Shown piece after piece: positions 26,405 to 34,868 of a DNA stretch of 48,560 nucleotides. Source of the stretch: Nodosilinea foveolarum (GTDB lineage: Bacteria > Cyanobacteriota > Cyanobacteriia > Phormidesmidales > Phormidesmidaceae); the NCBI GenBank assembly GCA_003242035.1, contig QBMC01000013.1:1-48560 (forward strand). Reading direction: 5' to 3'. How positions within the stretch are numbered: position 1 is the stretch's first letter; each line of letters begins with the position of its first letter. The notes beneath the pieces are model-generated. The model was not told the origin of the DNA. It did no database searches and saw only the letters and a list, made by a program, of their open reading frames with translations. The position numbers were made by a program, and so were the translations under genes.

Positions 26405-27067
26405 CTAATTATCTGGCCCCAAACTTCTTGGCCCCACCACGCGAGGCTGCTCCAACACCTTAGCAACGGGCGACTTAGACATCTGCTCGTTGGGATTAAG
26501 CCCCGCGTAAATCTGCCTGTCAGCCGTCACATGTACGCCAAAATCTCCCCCCAAATGCGCCCCTAATGTCCCCTGGGCAAACATCAAGACAAAGATCAGC
26601 AGCCCAGACACTAAGTAGCTCCACTGCACCTGTCTAACCCGATCTTCTCGCCAGATGTAGCGCTGAAAACCTCGCCAAATAGTCATCCCAACAATTAGGC
26701 CCAGCAAAAGCACACCGCCTAAACCGTGCCAAATCATGGTGTCATTTGCGCCTAACCCCCAGGGACTCACCACGTCCTGCGGCGGATCGGCTAGCAAGAT
26801 CTCATAAAACCCAGCCGCCACGGTAAAAAAGGTCACTGCCGCTGCTGCGACCATGTTGAACCAGCCCACGTCGTACAGACCAGCCGTGTTCACCGGGATC
26901 GCTAAAAACTTGAAGATTGGTTTTTCTAAAGGGTAGAGTGCCGCGACGATGTCGAAGGCGATCGCCACAATAAACAAACCCAGCGTCAAATGCACAAAAT
27001 TAGGATGAATCGGGATTCCATACGGTAAGCCGTTCCCCACACCGCCCGCCGCTATGACCATAGACAT
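26405..27067 (-). CDS. DUF2231 family membrane protein (second copy)
   Basis: A membrane protein of about 220 residues with at least four hydrophobic helices. The N-terminal half has the DUF2231 pattern PIHPNFVHLTLGLFIVAIAFDIVAALY, with conserved His residues that could bind heme or metal. Its ATG at 27067 overlaps the stop of the preceding DUF2231 gene (TGATG), and its own stop abuts the ctaC start, so it is tightly coupled to the oxidase. DUF2231 proteins have no established role; association with this oxidase suggests an assembly or redox function. Confidence 0.8.
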   Translation of the reverse strand: MSMVIAAGGVGNGLPYGIPIHPNFVHLTLGLFIVAIAFDIVAALYPLEKPIFKFLAIPVNTAGLYDVGWFNMVAAAAVTFFTVAAGFYEILLADPPQDVVSPWGLGANDTMIWHGLGGVLLLGLIVGMTIWRGFQRYIWREDRVRQVQWSYLVSGLLIFVLMFAQGTLGAHLGGDFGVHVTADRQIYAGLNPNEQMSKSPVAKVLEQPRVVGPRSLGPDN

Positions 27068-27570
27068 CACTGCAATAATCCTCCTCGAGCCGCTTCAACC
27101 ACAGGCCCACTATGCAGCCCGTACACCCAAACCAGTTTGTCGCCCAAATAAATCTGAAAGGCAACTATCAAAGTCAGCGCCGCGTCTACGCCTAGATAAG
27201 TAGCGGGCAAAAATTCGGGTGTTTGCAGCCGAATAATATAGCGCCAGCCCGTAATCGCCGCTAAGATTCCCGACAGCGACCAACCCAGCAGGGTATGTAA
27301 ATTAAGATCGCTCGCCGCCGCCGCGTAAGGCGTAGCTAGCCCTGCTTCTACCTGGCCAAACACAATGGCAACAAAAATCGACACCGTCGCGAACACCATA
27401 TTCCACCAGCCCACCTCATACAGCCTGGAGTTTTTAGCAAAATAGCCAATGACATCACAAAGAATCGCAAACAGCACCATGGCAATGACAAAGTGCACCA
27501 CAATCGGATGAATCGTGTCGGGGTAAGGCAGGTTGTGGTCGTTCAGTGGGGGCAGTAGATTCTGGAACAC
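27067..27570 (-). CDS. DUF2231 family membrane protein (first copy)
   Basis: First gene of the oxidase operon. The 167-residue protein starts at GTG 27570 with a good AGGAG ribosome site 8 nt away. It has four hydrophobic helices and the family start PDTIHPIVVHFVIAMVLFAILCDVIGYF, plus NLHTLLGWSLSGI, with histidines in membrane segments. The downstream product (26405-27067) is a paralogue. The pair and the oxidase subunits are translationally linked without gaps. Function is inferred only from context. Confidence 0.8.
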   Translation of the reverse strand: MFQNLLPPLNDHNLPYPDTIHPIVVHFVIAMVLFAILCDVIGYFAKNSRLYEVGWWNMVFATVSIFVAIVFGQVEAGLATPYAAAASDLNLHTLLGWSLSGILAAITGWRYIIRLQTPEFLPATYLGVDAALTLIVAFQIYLGDKLVWVYGLHSGPVVEAARGGLLQ

Positions 27571-27774
27571 GAAAGTCTCTCCTGGGAGAACGAGATAGGG
27601 GTGCTTCTAAGTTTTTAGCCGTTTTTTTAGCCGTTGAGTAATAAACCCCCTAAAGGATAGCAAACGCATTGGAAGATAAAATGCAACTTTCGTAACAGAT
27701 CGAAAATGGATTAAAGTCGGATGCCATTTCTAATTTTGCTAGTTTTGCGTATCTTATTAGCAGCAGATTGATAA

Positions 27775-28605
27775 ATGAGTAGACAACCCACACAGAAATT
27801 AGAGGCGATCACCGTGGATTATAAAACCGCCCTGCAATGCGCACAGCTCTCACAAGACATCTACGTTGATTTTGCTGGCGATATCAGCTTCATGGCCTTG
27901 CCAAAAGCCGCCTCCCAGCTTGTTCAAAGCAGCCAGACAGACACCCAGCTTGCGATTCTAGAAGACCCTGTTGAATCAAAGACGGTCATTGTATTTCGAG
28001 GCAGCGAGAACAATAGAGATTGGGAGACTAACCTACAGGTGGGCACCCAAGAACAAAACTGGACGCAGCAGAAAAAAGAAGCGTTTCGCGAAGAAATGAA
28101 AGAAGTTGTAGAGACCGTTACTGACAACGGAGACTTGATTTACCCTGAAGAATACGGCGAGCCTAGCCGCCCGGTCAAAATGCACCGGGGATTTATCAAC
28201 GCCTACCTCTCGGTGCGTGACGAAATTCATGCCCATGTTCAAAAGAGCAAAACCGCTCAATATCGAATTACTGGTCATAGTTTAGGGGGAGCGATCGCCG
28301 CTCTTTGCGCCGTAGACTTGCAGTACAACTTCGGCCAAAAGATCGCCATAGACGTTTACACCTTTGGCGCACCTAGAGTAGGCAACGATGCTTTTTCCGA
28401 CTCCTACAACCGTCGTATCCCTAACACCTGGCGCGTTGTTAACGGTTGGGATGCGGTCACGGGTCTACCGGCTCCCTGGCAGGGCTACCGCCACGTAGAA
28501 GAGACCGTTAAACTAGCGCAAAAGTTTACCTGGAAGCTCATCACTGGCAGCTTTGAAGATCACAAAATTAGTCGATACATTGCCGCCATAGAAAAACAGA
28601 TTTAG
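27775..28605 (+). CDS. Class 3 lipase-like hydrolase
   Basis: A 276-residue alpha/beta hydrolase with the fungal-lipase (class 3) features: VFRGSENNRDWETNLQ near residue 84 supplies the oxyanion region, GHSLGGA near residue 167 the nucleophile serine, and YTFGAPRVGNDAF near residue 194 a conserved post-nucleophile strand. The likely acid Asp is in NGWDAVTGLP and the His is near the C-terminus (EDHKISRYI). No signal peptide was seen, so an intracellular lipid or galactolipid target is possible. Divergent from the ARTO operon. Confidence 0.82.
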   Translation: MSRQPTQKLEAITVDYKTALQCAQLSQDIYVDFAGDISFMALPKAASQLVQSSQTDTQLAILEDPVESKTVIVFRGSENNRDWETNLQVGTQEQNWTQQKKEAFREEMKEVVETVTDNGDLIYPEEYGEPSRPVKMHRGFINAYLSVRDEIHAHVQKSKTAQYRITGHSLGGAIAALCAVDLQYNFGQKIAIDVYTFGAPRVGNDAFSDSYNRRIPNTWRVVNGWDAVTGLPAPWQGYRHVEETVKLAQKFTWKLITGSFEDHKISRYIAAIEKQI

Positions 28606-28627
28606 CCCTTACTCCTCAGGGGATACT

Positions 28628-29527
28628 TCACGTATTTGTCACTTTGCGTTCGGCGACTCTGAGTTTTGCGGAGCGCGATCGCTTATTTTCTCTCACTTCT
28701 TCTGGCGTCGCTACCAATGGCTTCTTGGTAATTATCTGCAAACGCTCATCCTCGCGGTAGGCATACTTCACAATCCGATCCTCCAGGCTGTGAAAGCTAA
28801 TAATCGCCAGCCGACCTTCAGGCGCGAGCCAGTCAGGCGCTTGAGCTAAGAACTCTCTTAGCACCGTTAGCTCGCCATTCACCGCAATGCGCAGCGCTTG
28901 AAAGCTGCGAGTAGCCGGATGAATGCGGCCATGACGGGCTTTGGGTGGAAAAGCGCCCGCGATCGCATAGGCCAAATCTGTCGTCGTCTGAAAAGGCCGC
29001 TGCTCCACAATTCGCCGTGCAATCCGCCGAGACAGCCGCTCCTCACCATATTCATAAATCGTGTCGGCAATCGTCTTTTCATCCCAATGGTTCACAATTT
29101 CCTCAGCCGTCAGCGCCTGAGTGCTGTCCATCCGCATATCTAGCGGAGCCTCCTGACGAAAGCTAAAGCCTCGCTGAGCTTGATCTAACTGAGTAGAGCT
29201 AACGCCAATATCCGCCAGAATGCCGTCGAACTGAAGAGTCTCGGGTGCGAATTGCGCAAAGTTAGTATGCACAAAAGTTACCTGCTCCTTAAAATCGCTG
29301 AGTCTTTCCTGCGCGGCGGCGATCGCCTGCAAATCTTGATCTAGCGCTACTAGCTGCACCTCTGGCGCGGCCTGCAATATCAGCAGGCTATGACCCGCAC
29401 CGCCTACGGTAGCATCCAAATAGCGACCGCCCGCTTTTACCTGTAAGCCTTCTACGACCGGCTGAGGCAGAACGGGTAGGTGGAAAAAGGATGACGAGAT
29501 TTTATCTTGGGATGCATCTTCGGACAT
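28628..29527 (-). CDS. rsmH: 16S rRNA m4C1402 methyltransferase RsmH
   Basis: A 299-residue SAM-dependent enzyme that N4-methylates cytidine 1402 of 16S rRNA in the decoding centre. Motif I appears as DATVGGAGHS near residue 38; the family segments GILADIGVSSTQLDQAQRGFSF near residue 126 and RSFQALRIAVNGE near residue 210, and ISFHSLEDRIVK near 243, are all present. Length and start fit the family. It is convergent with the lipase gene and divergent from ndhH. Confidence 0.95.
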   Translation of the reverse strand: MSEDASQDKISSSFFHLPVLPQPVVEGLQVKAGGRYLDATVGGAGHSLLILQAAPEVQLVALDQDLQAIAAAQERLSDFKEQVTFVHTNFAQFAPETLQFDGILADIGVSSTQLDQAQRGFSFRQEAPLDMRMDSTQALTAEEIVNHWDEKTIADTIYEYGEERLSRRIARRIVEQRPFQTTTDLAYAIAGAFPPKARHGRIHPATRSFQALRIAVNGELTVLREFLAQAPDWLAPEGRLAIISFHSLEDRIVKYAYREDERLQIITKKPLVATPEEVRENKRSRSAKLRVAERKVTNT

Positions 29528-29670
29528 AGGGCGTATCTCTTTTTGGGGACGTTACCCTATAATCGGGGCAATTAGTGTCGTAGCGCGTTGAATCTGGTAT
29601 TGAATCTTTAGAGTAAACGTACGACAATAAGAGCCGTAGAGGAAACCTGCCGGGTAGAAGTAGATAAACA

Positions 29671-30855
29671 ATGGCTACATTGCAAACCAAGACCGAACCC
29701 ATGATCATCAACATGGGGCCTCACCATCCGTCAATGCACGGGGTGCTCCGTCTGATCGTGACTCTCGATGGTGAAAATGTCATCGACGTGGAGCCAGTGA
29801 TTGGCTATCTGCATCGGGGTATGGAAAAAATTGCTGAGAACCGGACGAACGTGATGTTTGTGCCGTATGTGAGCCGCTGGGACTACGCGGCTGGCATGTT
29901 TAACGAGGCAATTACGGTAAATGCGCCGGAGAAGCTAGCGAACATTGAGGTGCCGCGCCGAGCAAGCTACATTCGCATGATTATGCTGGAGCTAAACCGG
30001 ATTGCCAACCATTTGCTCTGGCTTGGGCCATTTATGGCAGACTGCGGGGCCACAACGCCGTTCTTTTATATTTTCCGCGAGCGAGAGCTGATTTACGATC
30101 TGTGGGAAGCGGCTTCGGGTGCCAGACTCATCAACAACAACTACTTTCGCATTGGCGGCGTGGCGGCAGATCTGCCCTACGGCTGGGTAGATAAGTGCGA
30201 AGACTTCTGCGACTACTTTATGCCCAAGGTAGACGAATACGAGAAGCTGATTACTGACAACCCCATTTTCCGCCGTCGCGTAGAAGGCGTTGGTACGATG
30301 TCTCGCGAAGATGCGATTAACTGGGGCTGTTCTGGGCCGATGCTGCGCGCTTCGGGCGTGAAGTGGGACTTGCGTAAGGTAGACCATTACGAGTGCTACG
30401 ACGAGCTAGATTGGGACGTGCAGTGGGCGACTGAGGGCGATTGCTTTGCTCGTTACATGGTGCGAATCAATGAGATGCGCGAGTCGGTGAAGATTATTCG
30501 ACAGGCTTGCAAAGATCTTCCGGGTGGACCGTTTGAGAATTTGGAAGCGCAGCGGATGGCAGGCGGGCCAAAGTCTAAGTGGAATGACTTTGACTATCAG
30601 TTTGCGGGTAAAAAGATTGCGCCAACCTTTAAAATCCCAGAAGGCGAGCACTATGTGCGCGTAGAGACGGGTAAGGGCGAAGTGGGCGTTTATATCATCG
30701 GTGAAAATAACGTCTTCCCTTGGAGATGGAAGATTCGGGCAGCGGACTTCAACAACTTGCAGATTTTGCCAAACCTGTTGAAGGGCGTGAAGCTGGCGGA
30801 TATTATGCCGATTCTAGGCAGCGTAGACATTATTATGGGTTCTGTGGATCGATAA
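29671..30855 (+). CDS. ndhH: NAD(P)H-quinone oxidoreductase subunit H
   Basis: The 394-residue 49-kDa-type subunit of the cyanobacterial NDH-1 complex, in the hydrophilic connecting domain near the quinone site. The N-terminal [14 protein letters not shown] and the C-terminal [26 protein letters not shown] are diagnostic. NDH-1 carries cyclic and respiratory electron flow in the thylakoid membrane. It is monocistronic here, with a possible hairpin after the stop. Confidence 0.97.
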   Translation: MATLQTKTEPMIINMGPHHPSMHGVLRLIVTLDGENVIDVEPVIGYLHRGMEKIAENRTNVMFVPYVSRWDYAAGMFNEAITVNAPEKLANIEVPRRASYIRMIMLELNRIANHLLWLGPFMADCGATTPFFYIFRERELIYDLWEAASGARLINNNYFRIGGVAADLPYGWVDKCEDFCDYFMPKVDEYEKLITDNPIFRRRVEGVGTMSREDAINWGCSGPMLRASGVKWDLRKVDHYECYDELDWDVQWATEGDCFARYMVRINEMRESVKIIRQACKDLPGGPFENLEAQRMAGGPKSKWNDFDYQFAGKKIAPTFKIPEGEHYVRVETGKGEVGVYIIGENNVFPWRWKIRAADFNNLQILPNLLKGVKLADIMPILGSVDIIMGSVDR

Positions 30856-31282
30856 TCTGTGAAGCGTTGTTGAATAGCCAACTTGAAGCGTCTGCTTGAT
30901 TAGGACGACGAGCGCCCTGAGTGATTTTCACCGGGGCGTTTGTGTGTTTGAGAAACAAACCGACTCGACTCATCTGCTAGCCCCACCGACTTGGCATACC
31001 AAAAGACAGCGGCTAAAATACCGTGGTTCAAATCTTGGAACGTTCGCAGCGCGCGATCGCGAAAAAACAAGCTCGCCTGCCAATAAGTGTCTCCATTAGG
31101 CTGGGATACAGAAAACGGCAGCGGTCTCGGTTATCTTAGCGCTAGCTTTCCTGACGGCTTTTCTGCAATCGCAATAAGGTTTACGCTTAGACGATTGGCG
31201 ATCGCTAAGAAATTAATGACCCGCTAATTTTTTTGTGCAGGAATGGTCGCATGATTGCAAACGCCCCTTTGAGGAAAAGATA
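30856..31282. other. Spacer downstream of ndhH
   Basis: About 430 nt. An imperfect 10-bp stem (ACGAGCGCCC and GGGCGTTTGT, about 30906-30942, two G-U pairs) may end the ndhH transcript, but it lacks a T-run. The rest holds the upstream region of the squalene synthase gene. A GGTTCAAAT sequence at 31024 looks like a tRNA T-loop but has no cloverleaf around it. Confidence 0.5.
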
Positions 31283-32119
31283 ATGTCATCTGCTGATTCC
31301 GCCCTGAGCTTACTCAAAGCAACGAGCCGGACTTTTTTTATTCCGATTAGTTTATTACCCACCGGACTACAAGAAGCGGTGGCCGCTGCCTATCTCTGTA
31401 TGCGAGCCATCGACCAAATAGAAGATAATGCCGATATGGAGCCAGCGCTAAAAGCTCAGTTGCTCAGACAAGTTAGTCTAAACTTGCAGGCCGGAACAGC
31501 CGATTCGACGCCAGATGACTTTGTGAGAGGACTTGAAACTACTGGGCTAGCGCTTGAAGAAGTAACGCTAAGAATAGGCGAATGGTCGCTGCTTGCGCCT
31601 GCGACGATTGCGCCTCGCATTTGGGACGCGACCGCAGCGATGGCCGACCGGATGGCTTACTGGGCCGAACGCAACTGGCTGATTGAAAACGAACAAGATC
31701 TCGACTGCTACTCGTTTAGCGTGGCAGGCGCGGTGGGCCTGATGCTGTCCGATTTATGGGCGTGGCACGATGGCACCGAAACCAACCGCAGCCACGCTAT
31801 AGGCTTTGGCCGAGGCTTGCAGTCTATTAACATTTTGCGCAACCACGCCGAAGATATGACTCGCGGCGTTGACTTCTATCCCGTTGGCTGGACAGACGCA
31901 GACATGCAGCGCTACGCAAAACGCAATCTGGCCCTAGCCGATGCCTATATTGCGGCCTTGCCCAAAGGCCCAGCGCTGACCTTTTGCGAGATTCCGCTAG
32001 CGCTGGCCAACGGCACCTTAGCCGCGATCGCCCAGGGCAAAGAAAAGCTCAGCCGCAGCGATGTCATTTCCATCGTGGCTCGCCTGACCAGTGGAAAGTT
32101 TGCCCCCGCTGCTAGATAA
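31283..32119 (+). CDS. Squalene/phytoene synthase family enzyme
   Basis: Start at ATG 31283, after the ribosome site GAGGAAAAG; 278 residues. First Asp-rich motif Asp44/Asp48 in AIDQIED and the second motif as NHAED (Asn187, Asp191), where the usual pattern is DxxED; the family sequence YSFSVAGAVG lies near residue 143. Genes for an RND transporter and squalene-hopene cyclase follow, so the likely product is squalene for hopanoids rather than phytoene. The first position of the second motif is Asn instead of Asp, which occurs in some members, as I recall. Confidence 0.8.
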   Translation: MSSADSALSLLKATSRTFFIPISLLPTGLQEAVAAAYLCMRAIDQIEDNADMEPALKAQLLRQVSLNLQAGTADSTPDDFVRGLETTGLALEEVTLRIGEWSLLAPATIAPRIWDATAAMADRMAYWAERNWLIENEQDLDCYSFSVAGAVGLMLSDLWAWHDGTETNRSHAIGFGRGLQSINILRNHAEDMTRGVDFYPVGWTDADMQRYAKRNLALADAYIAALPKGPALTFCEIPLALANGTLAAIAQGKEKLSRSDVISIVARLTSGKFAPAAR

Positions 32120-32141
32120 TATTGTTTTCTTGATTGTCTCA

Positions 32142-34835
32142 ATGCCTCCTGCTGCCTCTACCCCTTTGCGAGACCGATTCAACTTATCCAGGCTGGCGAT
32201 TCGGCATTCCTGGATTACCATTTGCTGCTGGATAGCGATCGCCGTAGCGGGTCTCTTCGCCTTTAGCACCATCAAGTACGCCCTCTTCCCGGACATTACC
32301 TTTCCGGTCGTCGTGGTCAATGCCACCGCCCCGATAGCAACGGCTTTGGAAAGTGAAAGGGCGATCGCTATCCCCATAGAAAAATCGCTGCAATCGTTAG
32401 ACAGCATAGACAAAACCCTGTCTTCCACCTCAGCGGGCCGCACCGTTCTCAATTTGCAGTTTCAAGTTGGCACCAACTTGTCAGAGGCGACGGCGGCAGT
32501 AGAGCAAAGGATAGAGAGCGTATCGCTTCCCGCTGATGCAAACTACGAGATTATCCCGCTGAATCTTAACGAGGCGACGGCCATTGGCTATGCGCTGAAG
32601 AGCGATCGCCTCCCGATAACAGAACTCACCGCGATCGCTAAGGCCGACGTTCTACCCGTCTTAGAAGACATTCCCGGTGTCCTTAGAGCCGACTTGTTAG
32701 GCACAGGCGTTCAAACTCAACCCAATGCAGAGCAAGGCGCAGACACCTTTTTAGCCAGCTTGCAAAAAGCGCCTACGCTCATCCGCTTTAACCGCGAGAC
32801 CGCGCTGGCCGTGCAGGTGGTGAAGCGCGGCGATGCGAATACGCTAGAAGTGGTTGATCGGGTGGAGAGGGCGATCGCCACCCTAAAAAACAATTTGCCA
32901 GACGTACAGTTTGAGCTAGCCGCGACTCAAGCCGATTATATTCGAGCCGCGACTCAAGCTACTCTCAGTTCTTTGGTTGGGGCAATCGTCATTGCAGTGC
33001 TAGTTATCTTCATCTTCCTACGAAGTTGGCGAGCCACCCTGATCACGGCCCTAGCGATCCCGCTATCTCTGCTAGGCACCTGTATTGTCATGGCTAGCAA
33101 CGGCTTCAACTTTGAAACCATTACGCTGCTAGCCCTCGCCCTGGTCATCGGCATTGTCGTAGATGACGCCATTGTCGAACTTGAAAATATTGTCCGCCAT
33201 ATCGAACTAGGATCGAGTCCCAGGCAGGCGGCGCTGATTGCCACAGAGGAAATTGGCCTCACGGTCTCGGCTTCCACGCTGACCATCGCCGCTGTATTTT
33301 TGCCGGTTGCCTTTATGGGCGGCACCGTCGGACAGTTCTTCAAACCTTTCGGCCTCACGGTTTCAGCGGCAGTTCTAGTCTCTCTTTTAGTCGCTCGCAC
33401 CCTCTCTCCCGTACTAGCCGCCTACTGGCTAAAGCCTAAATCGGATAAGCAACCAAAACAGAATGACGCTTTAAATGAATCCTACAGTCCATTAGAGCGT
33501 AGATACACCCGCCTGTTAGCCTGGTCGCTGGGTCATCGTTGGACAGTGGTTGGTGTGGCGATCGCCAGCTTCATCATCGGCATTGCTCTCATCCCCCTCA
33601 TTCCCCAAGGATTTATCCCTCAGCTAGATCGCGGCGAATTCTATCTCAACTACACCGTGCCTCTCCCCCAGACTCCATCTGCGATTGTCGGCCCCCCTTC
33701 CGAGCTAGGCACCACCCCACTGATAGCGGTAGATCCTAGAGAACAGATTTTACAACAGACTTTAGCCGCAGCACCGGCTTTAGAAGAAACCGTGTTTGAA
33801 CTGCCAGAAATTGAGTCAGTATTGACGACGGTGGGCGGAAAAGGTCAGCCTAATCAAGGCAGTCTGTACATCAAAATGAAGGCGCAGCGAGATCGAACCA
33901 CTGCTGAGGTGCAGGCTCAATTGCGACAGGCGCTACCGGAGCAAAGCAAGATCGTTACCAGCATTGAAGACGTTCAGTTTGTTGATACGGGTGGTGAAAA
34001 GCCGCTACAGGTAGCGCTATTAGGTGATGACTTAGCGGTTTTAGATCGAGCGGTGACAGAAGTAAAAGCAGAAATTGAGCCGCTTGCTGGCTTTGCTGAT
34101 GTTCAAATTTCTAGCGCTAATAATATTGGCGATCGCGTCATCGAAATAAACCATCAAAACGGTCAGCGCGTCGCCTTCATCAACGCCAACTTAAGCCAGG
34201 GAAAAGCCTTGGGAGACGCCACTAATCAAGTCGTAGACATTGCCAAATCCATAGTTCCATCAGGCGTTCGCATCGACTTAGGGGGAGACTCTGCCCGCAG
34301 CGGAGAAGTCCTGGGTAGCTTTGCCAAAACGTTGGCGATCGCGGTTGTCTGTATGCTCTCCGTGCTGTTCATTCCCTTTGGTCGCCTATTAGAGCCAGCC
34401 GTTGTTGGACTTTGCCTACCGCTGTCGATAGTCGGTGCACTTCTAGCCCTGCTAATTACGCGCAGTGACTTCGGCATTGTTTCAGTTCTAGGGCTTTTGT
34501 TCTTACTAGGTTTACTAGACAAAAACGCACTGCTGATGATGGACTACACCAACCAGCAACGACGCGCTGGCATGAACCGCACCGAAGCAATTTTGAAAAC
34601 CGGATTAGTCAGACTGCGACCTATCTTAATGACGACAGCTTCGACCGTGTTAGGAATGGTTCCTATTGCTTTAGGGCTAGGCGCTGGCGCTGAGCTGCGT
34701 CAGCCAATGGCCGTTGCCATTATCGGCGGACTATTAACCTCTACGCTGCTGAGTTTGGTCATCGTACCAGTGCTATACAGTCTGTTAGAAGATGGATGGA
34801 ATAGAGTAATGGGTCGCCCGCAGATTACGAACTAG
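32142..34835 (+). CDS. RND-superfamily membrane exporter
   Basis: Start chosen at ATG 32142 (MPPAASTPL), 22 nt after the upstream gene; the frame is open further upstream but would overlap it. The 897-residue protein has the HAE1/AcrB order: a first helix, the ALFPDITFPVVVVNATAP periplasmic start, then a bundle of helices with the charged LVIGIVVDDAIVELENIVRH segment, a second periplasmic part and a second bundle with GLLDKNALLMMDY. It is shorter than the usual 1020-1050 residues, so the periplasmic domains are reduced. It sits between squalene synthase and squalene-hopene cyclase; hopanoid transport is inferred from position only. Confidence 0.82.
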   Translation: MPPAASTPLRDRFNLSRLAIRHSWITICCWIAIAVAGLFAFSTIKYALFPDITFPVVVVNATAPIATALESERAIAIPIEKSLQSLDSIDKTLSSTSAGRTVLNLQFQVGTNLSEATAAVEQRIESVSLPADANYEIIPLNLNEATAIGYALKSDRLPITELTAIAKADVLPVLEDIPGVLRADLLGTGVQTQPNAEQGADTFLASLQKAPTLIRFNRETALAVQVVKRGDANTLEVVDRVERAIATLKNNLPDVQFELAATQADYIRAATQATLSSLVGAIVIAVLVIFIFLRSWRATLITALAIPLSLLGTCIVMASNGFNFETITLLALALVIGIVVDDAIVELENIVRHIELGSSPRQAALIATEEIGLTVSASTLTIAAVFLPVAFMGGTVGQFFKPFGLTVSAAVLVSLLVARTLSPVLAAYWLKPKSDKQPKQNDALNESYSPLERRYTRLLAWSLGHRWTVVGVAIASFIIGIALIPLIPQGFIPQLDRGEFYLNYTVPLPQTPSAIVGPPSELGTTPLIAVDPREQILQQTLAAAPALEETVFELPEIESVLTTVGGKGQPNQGSLYIKMKAQRDRTTAEVQAQLRQALPEQSKIVTSIEDVQFVDTGGEKPLQVALLGDDLAVLDRAVTEVKAEIEPLAGFADVQISSANNIGDRVIEINHQNGQRVAFINANLSQGKALGDATNQVVDIAKSIVPSGVRIDLGGDSARSGEVLGSFAKTLAIAVVCMLSVLFIPFGRLLEPAVVGLCLPLSIVGALLALLITRSDFGIVSVLGLLFLLGLLDKNALLMMDYTNQQRRAGMNRTEAILKTGLVRLRPILMTTASTVLGMVPIALGLGAGAELRQPMAVAIIGGLLTSTLLSLVIVPVLYSLLEDGWNRVMGRPQITN

Positions 34836-34868
34836 AGAACAGTAACACTCCCATAAAACAAGCACGAA

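Noticed and set aside
31018-31040. GGTTCAAAT resembles a tRNA T-loop
   Set aside because: No complementary T-stem, anticodon arm or acceptor stem can be formed around it.
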